DNA from: an uncultured Bacteroidia bacterium
Lineage (GTDB): Bacteria > Bacteroidota > Bacteroidia > Bacteroidales > CAJPTX01
Direction of reading: 5' to 3'
DNA: 64,000 nt
Assembly (NCBI GenBank): GCA_947252645.1
Contig: CAMXWF010000014.1
Location: 14,873 to 78,872, forward strand
The notes beneath the pieces are model-generated. The model saw only the letters and a program-made list of their open reading frames with translations, was not told where the DNA came from and ran no database searches. The position numbers and the translations under genes were made by a program. Every line of letters starts with the position of its first letter. The first letter of the stretch is position 1. Below, in pieces: positions 45,185-53,537 of the stretch.

Positions 45185-46570
45185 ATGGCGCAAGCGCGAG
45201 ATTTTACCCGTGGCAGCGTACTGCCGAAGATAGTGTCGTTGGCCCTGCCCATCATGGGTACGGCCTTCATCCAGATGGCCTACAGTCTGGCCGACTACTT
45301 CTGGATAGGCCATGAGGGGTCGGGCGCGATGACGGCCGTGGGCGCGGCGGGGATTTATCTCTGGTTTGCCAATGCGCTTACGACCATCACTAAGACAGGG
45401 GCCGAGGTGACGATAGCGCAGGCGCTAGGGGTCAAGGACATGCACCTAGGCTACCGCTACGCGCGCCATGCCCTTACTTTGTCGTTAGTATTTGGTCTGG
45501 TGGTCGGTGCGCTGCTATTGGCGTTGCATAGGCCGCTCATAGGTTTTTACAGCATAAGGGCGCTGGAGACGGTGGGCCAGGGGGAGCGGTACCTGCGCAT
45601 AGTAGCTCTTGGGGTGCCGTTTACTTTTCTCAATGCCACCTATTTTGGTCTCTACAACGGCTTTGGCTATTCTCGTACGCCGTTCATTGCCAATTCAATA
45701 GGTTTATTGCTCAATGTGATCCTGGATCCGATACTGATTCGAGGTTACTTGGGTATTCCGCGTCTGGGTGTGGCTGGGGCAGCCTATGCCACGGTGCTAG
45801 CGCAGGGGGTGGTGCTTTTGATCGTGGTGGTGGCTAATATGCGACCAGGGGCCCGTTTTCACCATTTGCTCCGAGGATTTCGTCCAGATGTTGGATTTAT
45901 GCGTCGTTTGCTCGTTTTGGGCATGCCGGTGGGGGTGCAGAATGCGTTGTTTTCGGTGATAGGGATGGTGATAGCACGGTTGGTGACGCGTTGGGGCGAT
46001 ATGGGCGTTGGGGTGCAGAGTATAGGTGCGCAGATCGAGGCCATCACGTGGATGACCGCTGGGGGTTTTTCATCGGCCTTGGCCAGCTATACGGGTCAGA
46101 ATTTTTCGGCTTGTCGGTTCAAGCGTATTCATCAGGGTTACGTGCGTACGCTGTTGCTCATGGGTGGCGTGTCGGTGCTGGCCTCGGTGCTGTTCATAGC
46201 GTGGGGGAAGCAGCTATTCAGCGTATTCATGCCCGAGCCGCAGGCCGCAGCCGAGGGCGGTCGCTACCTGCGGATAATGGGTTTTTCGCAGCTGTTCATG
46301 GTACTGGAGATTTTGGCGGTGGGTGTACTCAACGGGATGGGGCGGACGCTGCCGCCGGCGGTGGTGGGCGTGACGTTCAACGTGCTGCGTATTCCGCTGT
46401 CTCTCTGGTGGGGGAGCTATGCGCTACAGGGGATATGGTGGGCGATCACCGTTTCGAGCATCTGCAAGGGGTCGCTGCTTACGTTGTTACTTTTTCGCGC
46501 TGTGCGCCGTGTGCCTCGAGCGCTTCGGCGGGCATCTAGAGGCGTTGGTGGGTATAAAAAAAGTGGGTAA
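45185..46570 (+). CDS. MATE-family multidrug efflux transporter
   Basis: 461 residues with about 12 TM helices, two homologous halves. Signatures: LPIMGTAFIQMAYSLADYFW in helix 1, TKTGAEVTIAQALGVKD, and in the second half VGVQNALFSVIGMVIARL and AQIEAITWMTAGGFSSALAS. MATE proteins expel cationic drugs using Na+ or H+. The ATG at 45185 fits homologues; a basic tail (RRVPRALRRASRG) ends the protein just before the convergent SRP RNA gene. Confidence 0.93.
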   Translation: MAQARDFTRGSVLPKIVSLALPIMGTAFIQMAYSLADYFWIGHEGSGAMTAVGAAGIYLWFANALTTITKTGAEVTIAQALGVKDMHLGYRYARHALTLSLVFGLVVGALLLALHRPLIGFYSIRALETVGQGERYLRIVALGVPFTFLNATYFGLYNGFGYSRTPFIANSIGLLLNVILDPILIRGYLGIPRLGVAGAAYATVLAQGVVLLIVVVANMRPGARFHHLLRGFRPDVGFMRRLLVLGMPVGVQNALFSVIGMVIARLVTRWGDMGVGVQSIGAQIEAITWMTAGGFSSALASYTGQNFSACRFKRIHQGYVRTLLLMGGVSVLASVLFIAWGKQLFSVFMPEPQAAAEGGRYLRIMGFSQLFMVLEILAVGVLNGMGRTLPPAVVGVTFNVLRIPLSLWWGSYALQGIWWAITVSSICKGSLLTLLLFRAVRRVPRALRRASRGVGGYKKSG

Positions 46571-46663
46571 GCCCCCTATGTCGCACCGCTACAACCTTCT
46601 ATCCTTGCTGCCTTCCGGCCCTGGGGAGGTTCAAAGGGAGCTGGTCGCATAGGACTTACCCAC
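46563..46663 (-). ncRNA. ffs: Signal recognition particle RNA (4.5S)
   Basis: On the minus strand the conserved SRP tip is present: CAGGGCCGGAAGGCAGCAAG, flanked by internal-loop and helix sequence. The ends are complementary (GTGGGTAAGTCC... with ...GGGGCTTACCCAC), giving a long hairpin of about 101 nt of the small bacterial type without an Alu domain. A run of seven T on the minus strand (near 46556-46562) follows as terminator. It overlaps no gene except the intergenic end of the MATE gene. Confidence 0.93.
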
Positions 46664-46666
46664 GCA

Positions 46667-46696
46667 CAAAAGTACATATTTTCCGCCGAACGGCAA
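46667..46696 (-). promoter_or_regulatory. Promoter of the SRP RNA gene
   Basis: Minus strand: TTG (46696-46694), 19-base spacer, then TACTTTTG (46674-46667), an exact Bacteroidota -33/-7 pair. The RNA 5' end lies a few bases further on, which supports both calls. Confidence 0.75.
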
Positions 46697-46857
46697 GCGT
46701 TGGGTAGGCTTTTGGAAAATTATTGTGCATAGTAGGTGGACGTCAATAGATGGCTAAGTATAAGATAATAATACGTTTAAGTAGTTCAGTGTGGGAGGTT
46801 TTGCGCGCGATGCTTGGTTGGAGAAATTGCGCGCAGCTTGCAAATAGGGAAAATCTT

Positions 46858-46865
46858 TACCTTTG
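46858..46865 (+). promoter_or_regulatory. -7 box of the HU gene
   Basis: TACCTTTG with a TTG at 46838-46840 (17-base spacer). Transcription would start near 46872, about 42 nt before the ATG at 46914. Confidence 0.65.
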
Positions 46866-46913
46866 CCGCAGGTAATGCATGGCGGCAAGTATAGCCATAA
46901 ACGACAACCTCAC

Positions 46914-47192
46914 ATGAATAAGACAGAATTGACCACGCAGATTGCCGAGGAGGCAGGGGTGACGAAGGCCGATGCGAAGAAGATGATCGATGCCTTCATC
47001 ACCGTGACCAAGAATGCCCTGCGGGCAGGAGAAGATGTGACCTTGATTGGCTTTGGCTCCTTCAAGGTGGCCGAGCGCAAGTCGCGTGTTGGCATGAACC
47101 CGCGTACGCATGAGAAGATACAGATTCCGGCGCGCCGGGTGCTGAAGTTCAAGCCGGGAGCAGAGCTCGAGAGTGCCGTGACCGGCGAGTAG
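46914..47192 (+). CDS. HU-family DNA-binding protein
   Basis: 92 residues from MNKTELTTQIAEEAG; the in-frame extension to 46863 overlaps the promoter. The HU fold is complete: helical lead, the TLIGFGSFKVAERKSR strand and the DNA-embracing arm GMNPRTHEKIQIPARRV, ending in KFKPGAEL. It bends and compacts DNA as a dimer. A single-gene transcript is likely, with its own promoter. Confidence 0.95.
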   Translation: MNKTELTTQIAEEAGVTKADAKKMIDAFITVTKNALRAGEDVTLIGFGSFKVAERKSRVGMNPRTHEKIQIPARRVLKFKPGAELESAVTGE

Positions 47193-47396
47193 TTTTGTGC
47201 TTCCATGGTTGTAGGCTGCGTGGACGAGAAGCCGCGCGGCCTATTCTGTTTTTATGGTCTATGGAGTTTTGGGCGAGTCGCAAGGTGTAGGTGAGTGGGG
47301 TAGTGGTGGAGTTGATTCCCGCGGTGAGAGGGGGCAGCGCGCGAGGAGCATGGGGTGGTAATGGGTGATTTTGGCATGGGAATTGGGAAATATCGC

Positions 47397-47404
47397 TACC
47401 TTCG
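47397..47404 (+). promoter_or_regulatory. -7 box of the rpsP-rimM operon
   Basis: TACCTTCG with TTTG at 47370-47373 upstream (23-base spacer). It predicts a leader of about 50 nt before rpsP. Confidence 0.55.
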
Positions 47405-47460
47405 CGGGAGTAAAGCGGTTCGAGAAGCCGCATGAGGTAACAACCAAACAAGAGTAAGGA

Positions 47461-48063
47461 ATGTCAGTCAAGATTCGATTGAGCCGGCATGGTCGGAAGG
47501 ATTTGCCATACTACCACATTGTGGTAGCCGACAGCCGTGCCCCACGGGATGGGCGATTCATCGAGCGGATAGGGAGCTACGATCCCCTGAAGATACCCGC
47601 CCAGATAGAGGTGGATAGCGCGCGGAGCATCTATTGGCTCAACCAGGGGGCCCAGCCCTCGAACACGGTGCGCCGCATATTGAGCTATAAGGGGGTGCTG
47701 CTGCGTCGGCATCTTCTGCGCGGCGTGGAGAAGGGGGCCTTCGACATGGAGGAGCTAGAGCGTCGTTTTGCTGCTTGGCAGAGCGATAAGGATGGAAAGA
47801 TAGAGGCGCAGCGCAAGGAGTTGGCCGACAAGTTGCAGGCCAAGCGCACTAGTGCCCATGAGGCCGAAGAGCGCGTGAATTCGGCTCGGGCCGAGGCCTT
47901 GCAGAAGCGTCGGGCTGAGGCTGAGGCTGCCAAGGCTGCCGCTGAGGCCGAGGCTGCCGCCAAGATACAGGCTGCCCAGGCAGAGGCCGCGGGTGAGCAA
48001 GCTGAGTCGGCAGCAGCGCCAGCGGGCGATGCGCCAGCAGAGCCAGCCTCTCAGGCAGAGTAA
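47461..48063 (+). CDS. rpsP: 30S ribosomal protein S16 with long C-terminal tail
   Basis: 200 residues. The first 85 or so are S16 (KIRLSRHGRKDLPYYHIVVA, RDGRFIERIGSYDP). The remainder is a charged then Ala/Glu-rich helical tail (KRRAEAEAAKAAAEAEAAAK), as commonly seen in Bacteroidota S16. The tail probably lies on the ribosome surface; its role is unknown. rimM follows after 30 bases, the usual order. Confidence 0.95.
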   Translation: MSVKIRLSRHGRKDLPYYHIVVADSRAPRDGRFIERIGSYDPLKIPAQIEVDSARSIYWLNQGAQPSNTVRRILSYKGVLLRRHLLRGVEKGAFDMEELERRFAAWQSDKDGKIEAQRKELADKLQAKRTSAHEAEERVNSARAEALQKRRAEAEAAKAAAEAEAAAKIQAAQAEAAGEQAESAAAPAGDAPAEPASQAE

Positions 48064-48093
48064 GCATCTGTACGCCTTGAGGCGCGAAACGCA

Positions 48094-48642
48094 ATGCGCT
48101 TTGGCCCAGAAGGAATAGAGTGTATACAGGTTGCCCGGCTGGGCAAGCCTGTGGGAGTAGATGGAGGGATTGCGCTGTGGTGGCGTGATCCCTTCTCTGC
48201 TTTTGAGGTGTCCCTAGGTGTGGGGGATTTTTTCTTTTTTCAACGCGATGGACTTCTGGTGCCGTACCGGATAGTGGAGCTGGCTTCGCGAAGCGAGGAG
48301 CTCTCCACGGTGCGTGTGCGAGGGGTGACGGATGTGGGAGGGGCCAGAGAGCTTTCGGGTATCAGCGTGTATGCTTTGGCTTCTCGCCTGGGAGAGGCGT
48401 CAGCAGATGTCGCCCAGGCAGTAGGCCTTGAGGGCTATACAGTGATAGACCAGACAGGCCGGTCTATTGGTACCATAGAGGAGGAGCTTGTATATTCGTT
48501 CAACGTGGTGCTGCGCGTATTGCAGCCAGTCGGGCGGGAGGTGCTGTTGCCGTTCCATTCCGACCTTTTGCTGGCCGGGGGCGTGGACGAGGCGCATAGA
48601 CAGCTCCATCTGCGCGTGGCGTCTGAGCTGCTGGCGGTGTAG
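48094..48642 (+). CDS. rimM: Ribosome maturation factor RimM
   Basis: 182 residues. RimM binds S19 and the 30S head during assembly. N-terminal beta barrel with QVARLGKPVGVDGGI and a C-terminal PRC barrel with GYTVIDQTGRSIGTIEE, then VLLPFHSDLL. Position directly behind rpsP supports the call. The N-terminal domain has diverged (the usual GKPHGLRG is GKPVGVDG). Confidence 0.88.
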   Translation: MRFGPEGIECIQVARLGKPVGVDGGIALWWRDPFSAFEVSLGVGDFFFFQRDGLLVPYRIVELASRSEELSTVRVRGVTDVGGARELSGISVYALASRLGEASADVAQAVGLEGYTVIDQTGRSIGTIEEELVYSFNVVLRVLQPVGREVLLPFHSDLLLAGGVDEAHRQLHLRVASELLAV

Positions 48643-49043
48643 GTTGCTTGTCTTGGGCGTTCAGGCTGGTACTCGTGGGGAGCTGAAACTGCGGGCTGCT
48701 GATCTACACGACTGTTGGGAGCGATTTTCTCTTTCTGTTGCAGGGGGTAGCTTCGATTTCCTGTAGTCATTCTGCGCTCTACTAGAGTGTTTGGCAGGGT
48801 ATCGATCGGGGTGGTTTTTCGTGACTTCCCCCGCTGGGTCGTTCACACCTAAGGGGAGGCCAGCACGCCTTTTACAGCTTTTCGCCGCCGCGAGCGGATG
48901 TCTTGGCCTGCTGCGTCCGTTGCTTTTTGTGCGAAGTCACCTGCTGACCATTTGTCCGGAGGGAGCTCGTGGTTTTGCCTGGGAGGAGAGCGGTCCTCAT
49001 TGGAGTAGATTTAAGGGTAGTTCCCGTATACGTGCGTTTTTCG
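48643..49043. other. Intergenic region before gyrB
   Basis: About 400 bases with no convincing open frame, RNA or hairpin terminator; only the gyrB promoter at its right end was recognised. Confidence 0.4.
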
Positions 49044-49051
49044 TACCTTTG
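49044..49051 (+). promoter_or_regulatory. -7 box of gyrB
   Basis: TACCTTTG, exact consensus. Transcription should start near 49058, giving a leader of about 38 nt and supporting the ATG at 49096 over the frame extension to 49069. Confidence 0.6.
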
Positions 49052-49095
49052 CACAAGGTTTCTGGCGCGTGCGCGGGCTGGAGATACAATCAAGT

Positions 49096-51072
49096 ATGAC
49101 AGAGGATCAGAAGATGCGCGATGCCCACGAGTATTCTGCGAGTAGCATCCAGGTACTCGAGGGGCTGGAGGCCGTGCGTAAGCGCCCGGCCATGTATATA
49201 GGCGATACGGGCAGTAAGGGATTACACCACCTGCTCAATGAGGTGGTAGACAATTCGATAGATGAGGCCCTGGCTGGCTATTGCGATACGATCGATGTGT
49301 GCATTCACCAGGACAATTCGATATCGGTGACCGACAACGGGCGTGGGATTCCGGTGGACTTTCACCAGAAGGAGGGTCGTTCGGCACTGGAGGTGGTGAT
49401 GACGGTGCTGCACGCAGGTGGCAAGTTTGATAAAGGGACCTATAAGGTATCTGGGGGGCTCCATGGGGTTGGTGTGTCGTGCGTCAATGCGTTGTCGGAG
49501 TACTTGCTGGCCGAGGTGGATCGCGATGGCAAGCACTGGCGGCAGGAGTTTTCACGAGGCAAGCCGTTGGCGCCGATAGAGTGCGTAGGGGAGTCGCACC
49601 GCACGGGTACAAGGATCACTTTTCGGCCCGATCCGGAGATATTCACGCAGACCACAGAATTTAGTTTTGACGTTCTTGAGAGTCGTCTGCGCGAGTTGGC
49701 CTACCTGAACAAGGGCATCCGGATTACGCTCACCGATGAGCGGGTGTCGGCCGAAGCAGCTGCGCTAGATCCAGATACGCAGCATGTGGAGTTTCACTTC
49801 GAGGATGGTCTTTTGGGCTTTGTGCGTTTTTTGGATCAGAACCGTACTCCAATCATCGATAAGCCCATCTACATTGAGGTGGAGAAGAATGGTGTGCCCG
49901 TGGAGGTTGCCATGGAGTACAACGACTCCTACAATGTGAATGAGCACTCCTACGTCAACAACATCAACACGATAGAGGGAGGGACTCACCTGGCGGGCTT
50001 CCGCTTGGGGCTAACGCGAACGCTCAAGAGCTATGCCGAGCAGAGCGGGATGCTTTCCAAGCTGAAGTTTGAGATCAATAGCGAGGATTTTCGGGAGGGG
50101 CTCACTGCTATTATATCAGTGAAGGTGGCCGAGCCGCAGTTTGAGGGGCAGACGAAGACCAAGCTTGGCAACAGTGAGGTGACGGCCGCGGTGAGTCAGG
50201 CGGTGAGCGAGGCCTTGGTGGCCTATTTGGAGGACAATCCGAAGGATGCCAAGACCATAGTTTCTAAAGTGATAGTGGCGGCTGAGGCGCGCCATGCGGC
50301 GCGTAGGGCCCGGGAGTTGGTGCAGCGCAAAACAGCACTTTCAGGTGCGGGGCTACCAGGTAAGCTGGCAGACTGCGCGTGGAAGGACCCCACGAAGACA
50401 GAGCTTTTCCTGGTCGAGGGCGATTCGGCCGGGGGCACGGCCAAGCAGGGTCGCGATGGTAGATTCCAGGCTATTCTTCCCCTGCGTGGCAAGATCCTCA
50501 ACGTGGAGAAGGCCGCCTTGCATCGTATTTTTGACAGCCAAGAGATCAAGAATATCATTTTGGCGCTGGGGGTTCGTTTTGGGAAAGACGGAGACTCTAC
50601 GGCGGTGGACCTGTCGGGGATACGCTATAGCAAGGTGATCATCATGACAGATGCCGATGTGGACGGTAGCCATATAGCCACGTTGATCATGACCTTCTTC
50701 TATCGCCACATGAACGAGGTGATCCAGGCGGGCCATTTGTTCATAGCTACTCCGCCGCTCTACCAGGTGCGCTATGGCAAGCGTATGCGCTACTGCTGGA
50801 ATGAAAAGGAGCGAGAGGAGACCGTGGCAGAATTCGGGCAAGGGGGGAAAGAGGAGAAGGTGACGGTGCAGCGCTACAAGGGTTTGGGAGAGATGAATGC
50901 GGAACAACTCTGGGAGACGACTATGGATCCCTCGAGTCGCATTCTTCGCCAGGTGTCGGTGAACAGCGCCGCAGAGGCCGATTTGGTGTTTTCCATGCTC
51001 ATGGGGGATGATGTGCCTCCCCGTCGTAAGTTCATAGAGGAGCATGCTAAGATGGCCAAGCTCGATATATAG
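49096..51072 (+). CDS. gyrB: DNA gyrase subunit B
   Basis: 658 residues from MTEDQKMRD. The GHKL ATPase shows VRKRPAMYIGD, EVVDNSIDEAL, VTDNGRGIPVD and VSGGLHGVGVS; the TOPRIM region shows FLVEGDSAGGTAKQGR, LRGKILNVEKA and MTDADVDGSHI. The C-terminal tail is short, as in most non-proteobacterial GyrB (no extra insert domain). It forms the A2B2 gyrase with GyrA, encoded about 4 kb away on the other strand. Assignment to gyrase rather than ParE rests on this pairing and on sequence pattern. Confidence 0.95.
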   Translation: MTEDQKMRDAHEYSASSIQVLEGLEAVRKRPAMYIGDTGSKGLHHLLNEVVDNSIDEALAGYCDTIDVCIHQDNSISVTDNGRGIPVDFHQKEGRSALEVVMTVLHAGGKFDKGTYKVSGGLHGVGVSCVNALSEYLLAEVDRDGKHWRQEFSRGKPLAPIECVGESHRTGTRITFRPDPEIFTQTTEFSFDVLESRLRELAYLNKGIRITLTDERVSAEAAALDPDTQHVEFHFEDGLLGFVRFLDQNRTPIIDKPIYIEVEKNGVPVEVAMEYNDSYNVNEHSYVNNINTIEGGTHLAGFRLGLTRTLKSYAEQSGMLSKLKFEINSEDFREGLTAIISVKVAEPQFEGQTKTKLGNSEVTAAVSQAVSEALVAYLEDNPKDAKTIVSKVIVAAEARHAARRARELVQRKTALSGAGLPGKLADCAWKDPTKTELFLVEGDSAGGTAKQGRDGRFQAILPLRGKILNVEKAALHRIFDSQEIKNIILALGVRFGKDGDSTAVDLSGIRYSKVIIMTDADVDGSHIATLIMTFFYRHMNEVIQAGHLFIATPPLYQVRYGKRMRYCWNEKEREETVAEFGQGGKEEKVTVQRYKGLGEMNAEQLWETTMDPSSRILRQVSVNSAAEADLVFSMLMGDDVPPRRKFIEEHAKMAKLDI

Positions 51073-51135
51073 GGTGGGGCCTAGTGCGTAGGGATGTGGG
51101 GAGTATGTGCCCCAATGGCCATGAAAGGGTAGACC

Positions 51136-52296
51136 ATGTTAGACTTCCAGTTCTATAATCCAGTGCGTGTGATTTTTGGTGCGTCTTCCCTAGAGGCACT
51201 CGACAGTTTGTTGCCAGGGCAGGCCACGGTGATGATCACCTATGGTGGGGGCAGCGTGCTCAAGAATGGTGTGCTCGACCAGGTGAAGTTGCACCTCAAG
51301 TCGCGTAAGGTGGTTCTTTTCGGGGGCATAACGGCCAACCCCAAGTATGAGCGGTTACTGGAGGCCTTGCCTCTGATAGCCGAGGAGGGGGTGGATTTTC
51401 TTTTGGCGGTAGGCGGTGGTTCGGTCATCGATGGTACGAAGTTTATAGTGGCTGCGCAGGCTTTTCCAGGGGTCGATAAGTGGGAGGTGGTGCGCCAGCA
51501 TGGGGATTGCGCCTACGGGCCAGTTTTGCCATTCGGCACCGTGCTGACACTCTCCGCCACAGGCTCGGAGATGAATAGCGGGGCCGTGATTTCTCGCTCA
51601 GATACTAAGGAGAAGTTCTCCATAGGGCATGATGCGCTGTTCCCGAAGTTTTCGATAGTCAATCCAGCTTTTACTCTTTCGCTGCCGCGTCGCCAACTGG
51701 CCAATGGGGTGGTGGATGCCTTCGTGCACGTCATGGAGCAGTATATGACCTACCCCTGCGAGGCCCCGCTCCAGGATAGGATGTCGGAGAGCGTGCTGCA
51801 GACGCTTCTGGAGATAGCCCCCAAGCTCATGGGGGGAAGTAAGGAGATAGAGCTACGCAACACGTTGGCCATGTGCGCGCTCTATGGCCTTAATGGCTCG
51901 TTGGCTATGGGAGTGCCTGAGGATTGGAGTACGCATCGTTTGGGGCATGAGCTCACTGCGCTCTTTGGCCTCGACCATGGGCTTACTTTGGCTATCGTGT
52001 TGCCCGCGCTACTACGTGATCAGTTCGAAAACAAACGCGCCAAGCTGGCCCAATGCGCGCAGCGGGTGTTTGGGCTCAGCGCCCAAGATGAGTCGGCTCT
52101 AGCGACTGCGTGCATAGATAGTATAGAGGCCTTTTTCCTGCAGATCTATGGAAAGCTGCACCTTGCCGACTATGGTATCACCTTGGAGCAGGCCAGTGAG
52201 GTGTGGCGCCGGTGGGCAGCGCGCGACTGGAAGCTTGGTGAGCATTGCACAGTCGATGCCCAGGCAGTGGAGCGCATCCTGACTATGGCCAGGTAG
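51136..52296 (+). CDS. Iron-containing alcohol dehydrogenase (NADPH-butanol dehydrogenase/YqhD type)
   Basis: 386 residues, family III metal-dependent alcohol dehydrogenase. The Rossmann half shows NPVRVIFGASSLEAL, ITYGGGSVLKNG and LAVGGGSVIDGTKF. The metal site of the helical half is visible in DAFVHVMEQY and STHRLGHELTALFGLDHG. It reduces aldehydes with NAD(P)H; members of the YqhD/BdhA group act on butanal and methylglyoxal-like aldehydes. It follows gyrB by 63 bases without its own clear promoter. A terminator lies 100 bases downstream. Confidence 0.9.
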   Translation: MLDFQFYNPVRVIFGASSLEALDSLLPGQATVMITYGGGSVLKNGVLDQVKLHLKSRKVVLFGGITANPKYERLLEALPLIAEEGVDFLLAVGGGSVIDGTKFIVAAQAFPGVDKWEVVRQHGDCAYGPVLPFGTVLTLSATGSEMNSGAVISRSDTKEKFSIGHDALFPKFSIVNPAFTLSLPRRQLANGVVDAFVHVMEQYMTYPCEAPLQDRMSESVLQTLLEIAPKLMGGSKEIELRNTLAMCALYGLNGSLAMGVPEDWSTHRLGHELTALFGLDHGLTLAIVLPALLRDQFENKRAKLAQCAQRVFGLSAQDESALATACIDSIEAFFLQIYGKLHLADYGITLEQASEVWRRWAARDWKLGEHCTVDAQAVERILTMAR

Positions 52297-52392
52297 AGGC
52301 GTTTGCTTGGTTTTATACGGTTCTCCCGTTGGTGGGCCAATATCCCTTGTAGTGGCTGCGCCATGCCACTGGTAGTTTGATATTCAGGAGGT

Positions 52393-52427
52393 CAGGATGC
52401 GCTGTTTTACGGTGCATCCTGTTTTTT
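52393..52427 (+). terminator. Rho-independent terminator after the alcohol dehydrogenase
   Basis: CAGGATGC (52393-52400) pairs perfectly with GCATCCTG (52414-52421), 13-base loop, followed by six T. It closes the gyrB/alcohol dehydrogenase transcript. Confidence 0.75.
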
Positions 52428-52953
52428 AGTCTGTCTGGGGCAGCTGGTCTGTGGATTGGCATCGTGCTTTGCCTATTCTTGTGGGGGTGTGGATCTCTGG
52501 AGCCAACTTGAGGGAGAGGCGATTGTGTCGATGTGGATTTGGTTACATCCATTTTGGGCGTTGCACGCGGTCTTAGGCTCTTAGTGTCGTGGCTTTGGCC
52601 TCTCAGGTGATAGTCGCCTGGGCCATGCGAGCCCCGAGGTTCTACGCCTAGCCCAGACCTAGAGGGAAGCGTACTGCTTGGAGGGGAAGGTCGCCTTCTG
52701 CCAATTTTCTCTCACCATGAGGGGGGCTCTAGGTATCTAGGCGTGTTTTTCGCCTGTAGGTCTTGTAGTTGTTGGTATGCTTGTCTCTAGCAAGATGCTA
52801 TTTGCTACACGTGCAGGATTCTGCCTGGCGTAATGCGTATTGATTGGTTACGGAGTGGCGCGGGGATTGTATGCCCAGTTTTGGAGATGCTGTCATGTGG
52901 CAGCATTTTTAGTGCTTTGGCCCCTCGATTCTCCGCAACCGCCAGAGCACAGG
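52428..52953. other. Intergenic region
   Basis: About 525 bases with no convincing gene, RNA or repeat on either strand. Confidence 0.4.
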
Positions 52954-53322
52954 CTACTTGAAGGCAAAGAAGACGGCGCCTATCAGGCAGAGGAAAGCGG
53001 CGAGGTGGTTCCAACGTAGGGGCTCCCCGCGGAAGAATAGTATGGAGAAGAGCGTAAAGATGCTGATGGAGATGACTTCTTGGATGATTTTCAGCTGTAC
53101 GAGCGTGAATTGGCCTCCGTGCCCTATGTAGCCGTAGCGATTGGCAGGCACCTGGAAGCTATATTCGGCAAGCGCTAGCCCCCAGCTCAGTAGTATGATG
53201 ATGTAGAGCGGTGTGTTGTCGGTAAGCAATTTTACCTGCTGCAGTTTTACGTGTCCGTACCAGGCTAGAGTCATAAAGATGTTTGACACCACTAGCAGCA
53301 ATATTGTATGTAGGCCCTTCAT
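52954..53322 (-). CDS. DUF486 (DMT-like) membrane protein
   Basis: 122 residues with four TM helices. Matches the DUF486 pattern: NIFMTLAWYGHVK in helix 1, ILLSWGLALAEY, then QVPANRYGY and QLKIIQEVISISIF, ending in a last helix (FLCLIGAVFFAF). The family belongs to the drug/metabolite transporter superfamily; function unknown. Single gene, no operon partner. Confidence 0.88.
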   Translation of the reverse strand: MKGLHTILLLVVSNIFMTLAWYGHVKLQQVKLLTDNTPLYIIILLSWGLALAEYSFQVPANRYGYIGHGGQFTLVQLKIIQEVISISIFTLFSILFFRGEPLRWNHLAAFLCLIGAVFFAFK

Positions 53323-53482
53323 TGCGTTTTAGGCTTGTTCGTATGGGGATAGGGTAGGCCTCTCCGTAGTCCCGTGTAGGGGGCAGCCGCCTGCTGTGCC
53401 TGTGCGTGCATCCATTTAGGGTGCTACTTACGGGCAAGAGATTGGTAAATATAGCGGGGAGGCGCAGTGTTGGTATAAAAAG

Positions 53483-53518
53483 CCGGGGAGGAACTCTGTA
53501 AGGTCCTCCCCGGAAGTT
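53483..53518 (-). terminator. Hairpin terminator of the gyrA-TPR operon
   Basis: CCGGGGAGGA (53483-53492) pairs with TCCTCCCCGG (53504-53513), 11-base loop. On the minus strand it is followed by CTTTTTAT; T-rich bases also follow on plus (AAGTTTTTAG), so it may act both ways. It lies 20 bases after the TPR gene stop. Confidence 0.75.
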
Positions 53519-53537
53519 TTTAGAATCCTATTCTTGG

